DNA of 64,000 nt, from NCBI GenBank assembly GCA_964057225.1, contig OZ059898.1, forward strand, positions 6,200,001 to 6,264,000, in the 5' to 3' direction. The notes under the pieces are model-generated. The model worked only from the letters and a program-made list of their open reading frames with translations, ran no database searches and was not told the DNA's origin. Position 1 is the first letter of the stretch, and each line of letters opens with the position of its first letter. Of the stretch, positions 57,501 through 64,000 are shown in pieces. A program made the translations under genes and the position numbers. Source of the DNA: Auanema rhodensis (Eukaryota > Nematoda > Chromadorea > Rhabditida > Rhabditidae).

Positions 57501-58130
57501 GCTCCTTGTTGAAACAATTTCGCAGCTGTTTTCATTTCTTCATCGGAATTCATTGGTTGATCAGAAGCAACTTGTGAATAGAGAGCTCCGCAATTAAATA
57601 GAACACAGCCACGTTCGAAAGCACCGTCAGCTATGGATAGAGAAGCCTATAAGATCAAACAAAAAGATATAAGCTTTTTTTGAACAAATTAGTAAACCTA
57701 CCCCTTTACTAAATAATCCACTTTTACTGAAAGCATCTCTCCATTTGAAGACCACTGGATTTTGGGTAGGGTTGATAATAATTTTATTTTCAATGGCAAC
57801 AAGCTGATCATAATATCTTAAAAATGAAATTTCAAAAAAAATGTTATGATATGAAAATACCTAGTTATTATATCTAAGCCAGATTGATGTCTGTCCAAGG
57901 CTTGACATACTGCGCGAGTTCGGAGTTTGTTCAATTCCTGCAACACAATAAAAGAAACTTGACATTTTACTTACTTAATTATGTTAAAATACCTGTACAG
58001 CTTCAGCAATTTCGGGTTTGTTGTCATCGTTAGTGTTATATACAGAATCGATGTATGAAGTCAAAGGTTGCACAAGGTCAACTTCATTTGTAGTTTTTAA
58101 CGGTATTGCAAGAAAATTGAATTTAGACAT
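54594..58130 (-). CDS. alx-1: ALIX/PDCD6IP, BRO1-domain ESCRT adaptor
   Basis: Cytosolic ESCRT-associated adaptor acting in multivesicular body sorting, membrane repair and abscission. The ATG at 58130 lies two bases behind ATATTTCAG. N-terminal BRO1 domain: MSKFNFLAIPLKTTNEVDLV, LRTRAVCQALDRHQSGLDII, VVFKWRDAFSKSGLFSKG, AFERGCVLFNCGALYSQVA, LVAQAQECIYIKAYKDNMKP and MWEKDWTQIANGKSIAYQA. The middle V domain is helical (LPAVSKAALAKALSVTHPLY, LRLFNELPLSYKRNQEILDE, AEVEVRLKTWNN). The C-terminal Pro/Gln-rich tail (54594-55145) has PPREQSLQG, a repeated PNFQPAQ and the end GSTNPFQ-stop, suited to SH3, ALG-2 and ESCRT partners. About 17 short introns. Length and order match the family. Confidence 0.95.
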
Positions 58131-59016
58131 ATCTGAAATATCTAATACTACTATATCTATAGCAAAATTAAAATAAAATATTTAAAAAAATGAAACATAG
58201 GAATGCAAAGTTCAAGAAAATTTGATATGCTTTCAGATACAGGTTGAAAAAGAAATGAATCATAGCCAATACCAAACCCCGCCCATAAAACCATGCGCCT
58301 TTACGCTACTCTAGGTCCCCAACGTGGAAGGTCATAGTTATTTACAGTTAGAAGATTATTCGGCACTGATTAATTGAATCCGGCTAACCTCCGTCGTTTT
58401 ACTATTTATAAACAAAAGTTATGATTTATTGATATGTTTATCATATAATTGCTATGGTAGTAGATATTTCCTACTTTAACCTCATTCTTGAATATTGAAT
58501 TCAGATTTTTCGACTGAACGATAAAATAATTTAATATTTGATTATATTAATAAATACAGTTCTTTTTATTATAAAATATTATGAAACTTCTAAAAAAAAT
58601 GAATGAACGGGAATTAATGAAATGAATGTTTTATAATATGTCAGTTTACGTCATTTATCTTATCACTCTTTGTTTAAATGTTTTCTACAATATGCTGAGT
58701 CAACTGAACTTGAGTCATTTTGTAAACGTCGTCTTTTATATTAGGGTAGTTAGAATATTATTTTAAAAATAAGAATCTACTCGAGGCATTCTTGCATATT
58801 TTGGCTAAATGAAACCGGTTGGTAGTTATGTATTTTCAATGTTTCGATGAGTCAATATTTCACTTCACGTTATAAATCGAACAACCTCGTATCGATCAAC
58901 CAAGTTCTGATTTTGTTTTTCTCAAAAAAATCTTTATCATTCTTTCTTTTACTTCTCCAAATAAATTTATTGGTTATTGATTAATTTTTAATTTTTTTCA
59001 ACGAGGAAATTCTTAT
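58131..59016. other. intergenic region upstream of ALIX
   Basis: About 890 bp between the PTR gene stop and the ALIX start, both on the - strand. It contains the ALIX promoter. A less AT-rich patch at about 58270-58340 (CCCCGCCCATAAAACCATGC and following) may be the core promoter. Confidence 0.5.
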
Positions 59017-62000
59017 TTAATACATTTCTGAAGTTGTTGTAGCATTTTTAAATCCTGAATGATGATATGGCTCTAAATACTCAGCATCAGGCACCTGCAA
59101 CAAGTAAAATACTATGAAAATATCTTTGTTTAGTCGATCTCACCACTGTACTAAGCAATACAGGTAAAAATATAAGACCATGTAATATTCCTATTATTAC
59201 GACAAAGAATACCGTGTAAACAAATGTGCGAATAATATAAGAGGGAACTAGAGCCAAGCATGACACACCAACAACTGTTGAAAACGCTGATTGAAGAATT
59301 GGATCAGTCATAACAATCAAACATTTCTAGAAATACATGAAGTTTAGACTAATCTAAGCTGTTAACCTCTAATCGTTTTTCTTTCTGAGTCACGAAGTGG
59401 AATGTTGTATGAGTTACGTAGTCTACTAAAAACATTTGAATTATTTATCAAACTCCAAAAGTTCAAACCTGAAAAACCTATACTCATAACTATTGTTATC
59501 ATTGATATAATATCTAAACGAGTTGCAGCAGCCGACAAAGCTCCAACAACACCGATGTTAATAGACAATATGGAAACAGCAATACATATTGCTGATATTG
59601 GACGAGGAACCTAAAACTAGCAAATAGCGGAAGTTATAAGAATTCTTTCTTTTACCATTAAAATACAAATACAGAGCATGGATGCAATTGCAGTTATAAC
59701 ATTCGTTATAACATTATAAACTGTTATATATTGTTGATCAACTAATAGTAAGCTTGTATCATAGATATATCCAGTATATTGACTAGCTTTCAATACACCT
59801 CTAAGGAATGTCGCTCGGGGCTACAATGATAAATTATTGTTTATAAAAATATAATAATAAATATTACCCAATCATTAGCCGAACCAAGTTTACGAACTCT
59901 CATTAGAAACTTTGTTGCCACAATAGAATGAGAACCAAATCTTAAAATTACTTAGTTAGATAACTAATTTTAATTTAATATTTACTTGATATCAGTTTGA
60001 TATTTTTTATTATGAGGTTGAGCTAAAAATGTATGAAGATGTGATAAAAATTCATCGAGACGATAGTCTTTTCCTTGATGTTGAACTTCGAAGTCTTCTA
60101 ACCAAAATTCCCCTTTTGATGCATATTCAGAACTGAATTGAGATAGTTTTTCTAAGATCATAAGAAATTATTCTGTCACCTAGAAATGTCATTATAGAGA
60201 TTAGTGAGATCTAGTCTAGCATCACTTTTCCACAGAGTTAAGTTTTCTGTTTTAATTACAGTAAAACAAAATTGGCCATAATCATTGAATAATTCTTCTT
60301 GCAATCGTAGTTCTGCCGCCACGTATGAATTATCTGGAGCCAAAAGTTTCAAGTCCAGTCCAAGCGGTAATGCCAAAGCATAATAAATTGAAGTTAGTAG
60401 ATATATGAAATATAGTATGGCTACAATAATTTTGAACAACAATTTTTGAGCATAAAATGATAGCAAGCATCCTAGAGGTATAAAAGGTAAAGACCTGGAA
60501 GCAAAAGCTGCTTCATCGAACAAATCTGGAAAGAAAGCGTAGAAAAACAAGTTATATGTATATGAACGTTACTTTGTTTCTCATATTTATAACAACAAAA
60601 CAGAGAATGCCTACGAGATACTTCACGACGACAGCATAATACCATTAAAGCATTGAAGAAAGTAATTTGAAAGAAAAACATGAAAAGAATAGCCATAGCA
60701 CAATATGTACAAAATATTCCTGTAATAGTTTTAGAAATTATTACAATTGAAAAACGATTACATACGAACTGCAAAGAAATCCGATATACTTCCAATTGAA
60801 AATGATAATCCATCAGTCAATGAAGTGAGAAACAAGGAAGTTGACGTTTCTGTTAAAGCCGTAATGAAACTATAATAAAACTTAATTGAATGAAATGAAT
60901 AATGATAATCAATTAAAGTGACAAAATTATATAAAAACTACATATACCGTTTTTCAACATCAGGTTCACCTTGCTCCAGTCTCCAGCTTTTTAACATCAG
61001 AAACATATTATCTGTGCCGATAGCTTCAAATATATTATTTGTAACATTTTAATTTATTATTTACTTACATATTACTAAAAATGGCATAATAAACACCATT
61101 GGAAGAAAAGGAAAACCAATATAAATCAGAAAAGACGTACTGGCTATGGTTGCAATTGTTGCATTAAGTAAAGCAAAAAATCCAATCCATGGTTGAGATC
61201 TTAATAAGTATTTTAAAAGAAAAAATATTTGTGATATTACCTAATAGGATTTGTTGAAGAACATATAAGCATACAGAAGGCTATTAAGACAACGACAGTC
61301 CATGGCATATATGGGAATAAAAGCTTCAAATAGATTGGAAATATTATATAAAATGTTATAAAAACTATTATTACTTCACTATTTCTTTCCATTTCTTTGG
61401 CGAGACTTTGAGATGTTGAGTAATACAAAGAGTAATTTGTTTTAAAATTTTTTATTTCGTGAATAAAAGAAGATAGCCACCTTAATTAAATAAAATTATT
61501 CAAATTGATAGATGATAATGCTTACTCTGAACCTTGGGGACCAATATCAAGCATATATGGTAAGCGAATAGCTTTTGCTTGAACTATTTTTGCATTTCCA
61601 TGTGCATCTGTACTCTAAAATATGGCTTTCAGATCATGAAACATCTATTTTCATACTTGATTTGATAATGTTACTCCTCCAAATATAACTACATTATCTA
61701 TTGAAACATCCCCAAATTTTAGCACAGGATAACGGAGCAAGAATTGCGTTGATAGATACTTGAAATCAAATAATTCGATTAATCATTGTGATCATAAAGT
61801 AAAATTACAGCCATATCGTCTTCTAAAGCAAATAGAAAGGGGTGAAGTATACAGGCTGATTCAAAGTCCTCTTTACCGCAAACAGTTCCAAACGTTTTTC
61901 CGTCAGAAGTCTATTCAATTCAGTTATATTGTAAATAAAACTATACATTATATTACCTTAATATCTAAAATATATTTATGTAATTTTGATAATTCAGATA

Positions 62001-62513
62001 TTCCGTTCATGGATAGCATATTTCCATTTTCATTTTCATTGTCAACTAACTCAACGAAAGCAAAATTAGCTCCAAACATGCTGTAGCTATCACGTTGAGG
62101 ATCATGTGGAGGAAATGTTTTTAACAACTAGAAAATAGTTATAAAAATTTTAAAACTTTGTGATGTAAAAGTAAATTAACATCTTTAAGATCGGTTAAGC
62201 TTTCCATTTGATCCGGTAGAAAAACTTGTAATGTTTCATTTGTTGTAACTATATGAAAATCTAAGGCTGTTATTGTAACTAAAAATAAAAAAAAAGATTA
62301 TAAAGAATGTTTTAATAAACTCTAATTACCAAAAGAAATTGTAATTAAAGGTGGAATAATCAGAAAAGGAAGCGGCCATCGTACAACTATTGATGTTTGC
62401 CACTAAAATACCAATCAAAATAATAATAGTTCGAAGTTCATTAACTTATTGATAATGATGATTAAATAAAAACTTACTTGGAAAAATTGAGAAACAATAG
62501 ATTGAAAACTCAT
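59017..62513 (-). CDS. Patched-related (PTR) sterol-sensing-domain membrane protein
   Basis: RND-type multipass protein of the nematode-expanded PTR family, implicated in moulting and cuticle lipid or sterol handling. The ATG at 62513 gives [12 protein letters not shown], then [20 protein letters not shown] (TM1). The first large lumenal loop contains [16 protein letters not shown] and [20 protein letters not shown]. The sterol-sensing five-span unit runs about 61430-60560: [80 protein letters not shown], then [21 protein letters not shown] second loop and TM7-12 follow, with [18 protein letters not shown]-type transporter helices (near 59500) and [18 protein letters not shown] (near 59180). 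It ends with a short cytosolic tail (EMY-stop). About a dozen short introns. The individual PTR orthologue was not assigned. Confidence 0.92.
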
Positions 62514-62876
62514 GGTATACAGAAGTCTGAGAGAAGGCTACTAGATGAAAACCTGAGTATAAGATGAGGTCGATCCAATTATATCTCGAGGTCGAGATGC
62601 ATTTCATTCATTTTAGTTCATGATTCTAAAGAACAATAAGTAAAAGTAGGACATATTCTGCAGGATATTCTTTTTAGAAAAAGATCTCAAGGAAAGTACT
62701 TATGGAAAAAGGAAAGGAGAAGCACAAACGAATAAATGAGAATATATATAGAGTTAAAGTAAAATTCTTAAAATATTTATTTTTCAAAATAGAAATAAAT
62801 AAAAAACAATAGTTTCCTTTTTTTAACCATATATACAACAATATTCTAACAGTATTAAGAATAATAAATATTCCTG
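62514..62876. other. intergenic spacer
   Basis: About 360 bp between two genes on the - strand, AT-rich, with an AATAAA-type poly(A) signal for the upstream gene. Wider than the 100 bp operon spacing seen at 45.4 and 47.9 kb, so probably not an operon junction. Confidence 0.5.
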
Positions 62877-64000
62877 TTAGATTGATTCATCTTTAGGAAT
62901 ACGACGACGTTCAAATCGATGCGTATCATTTAACTAGAAATATAATTATTAAATCAAATAGTTTAAATAATTCAAATCTTACATGGACAACAAATTCAGT
63001 TAGTAACTGATTTGATAAACCTGTATGAAAAACTTTAACATGAGTTTCTCCTTCCGGTAATGCAATGAATGTAGTTGTATCAGCTGAAACTCTCATAGCT
63101 GGATATCCACCGTCATTTAATACAAGTGTCTTATCACCAGATTCAAAATGTAATCCTGTTGATCTGGTTTGGGGAAAACAAAGACTTTATGTAAATTATT
63201 TTAAAAACCGTTACCTCAACTTTAATGTTTCTATAATACTTCGACGATTCTCAGCATAAGCTAATTCAACATTAATATCTTCATAACAACAAGCCATTAA
63301 AACTAATAATCCATTTAGTTGACGAACAAAAACATCTTTACTGTTTTGAATGAATGAACTCCATTGAAGTTGTTTAACTAATAAACCATTTGTGCCTATT
63401 AATATGATTGAATATGTATATATAATCTTATTATATTTTAGTTAATTACCTCTTCGTGATAATAGATTGTATCCCGCACAAACATCAGTACTGTGTAATC
63501 CCATAGATGGGTGAACCATTTGGTATCGACGCATCAACGTCTCTGCCATTCCATTATTTTGTTGTAAATATCGAAGCTAATATAAAGATAAGTTGCAAAA
63601 GAATAAAGAAAAAACGATAAATTAATACTTTAACTCCACCTGTTCCAAACATCATCACAAAATCAAAACGAAATAGCTTATGTAATTGATATATATTAGC
63701 TTCTTCTGTAGATACATTGAGATATTCATCACAATTATGTTTCTATAAAATCCAAAAAATAATTAATATAAAGTATAATTTAATAAATAAAATGATATAT
63801 ATTATTAGTATTATTATACCTCTAGCTGTTTGGTAGGCATCATAAATAATATTGTTGAATGTGATAGCAATTCTTTAATTTCATTATCAGATTCATTACA
63901 AATATCCTCCATTAGTGTATAAAAAAATTCATCAACACGCTGAAATTCTTTAGTTAAAGTCTATTTTTTTATAATTTTTCTATGAATATGAAGTTGGTAA
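62877..64000 (-). CDS. 3' part of an unrecognised protein (5' end outside window)
   Basis: At least six exons with short introns, open at the right edge. Readable segments: TLTKEFQRVDEFFYTLMEDI, SHSTILFMMPTKQLE, EEANIYQLHKLFRFDFVMMF, ETLMRRYQMVHPSMGLHSTD, VCAGYNLLSRRGTNGLLVKQ, WSSFIQNSKDVFVRQLNGLL, DINVELAYAENRRSIIETLK, STGLHFESGDKTLVLNDGGY, ADTTTFIALPEGETHVKVFH and the end RFERRRIPKDESI-stop. No signal peptide or membrane span is visible in this part. The last 90 or so residues look like a beta-sandwich (alternating hydrophobics, NDGG turn). I do not recognise the family. Confidence 0.7.

Overview
The window reads as nuclear DNA of a nematode, most likely a chromadorean. It is AT-rich. Genes are cut into many small exons by very short GT-AG introns, mostly 42-60 bp, often ending in TTTCAG, TTTAG or ATAG. 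Several start codons sit directly behind a splice acceptor, as expected for spliced-leader trans-splicing. One gene cluster has the roughly 110 bp intercistronic spacing of an SL2-type operon. Gene content fits too: a MIG-18-type repeat protein, a Patched-related (PTR) protein, and an rps-22/polh-1 pair that I recall as neighbours in C. elegans. No rRNA, tRNA, CRISPR array or intact transposon was recognised. All intron/exon structures were read by eye, and each CDS span runs from the start codon to the stop codon, introns included.

Layout: 1-8791 (-) is the 5' part of a very large cadherin with a signal peptide and about 17 cadherin repeats, running off the left edge. 8.8-13.3 kb is a large intergenic region. 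13.3-16.3 kb (+) is a myotubularin lipid phosphatase with a C-terminal FYVE-like zinc module. It converges on a Shroom-type ASD2 protein (16.8-21.7 kb, -). From 23.8 to 30.7 kb four genes run on the + strand: a mitochondrial ADCK2-like atypical kinase, a membrane-anchored stand-alone relative of the TYW1 flavodoxin domain, and two secreted proteins, the second resembling a degenerate GH18 (chitinase-like) fold. An unrecognised gene (31.0-32.6 kb, -) follows, then a secreted protein with six MIG-18/fibronectin-I-like repeats (33.5-36.6 kb, +) and an SH2 protein whose FLVR arginine is replaced (37.3-38.3 kb, -). 38.3-44.4 kb is mostly non-coding and repeat-bearing.

The right third is dense in conserved housekeeping and signalling genes: a three-gene operon on the - strand (RPS15A, DNA polymerase eta, small multispan membrane protein; 48.6 to 44.4 kb), ERK-type MAP kinase (+), MCM5 (+) with two E2F-like promoter sites, ALIX (-), a PTR sterol-sensing-domain protein (-), and the 3' part of an unrecognised gene (-) running off the right edge.

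The items most worth a second look are the orphan TYW1-like flavodoxin domain with a lost FMN loop, the SH2 domain with FLVY instead of FLVR, the rps-22/polh-1/membrane-protein operon together with a polymerase eta tail carrying a UBM-like motif, the nematode Shroom, and a structured element in the RPS15A intron.
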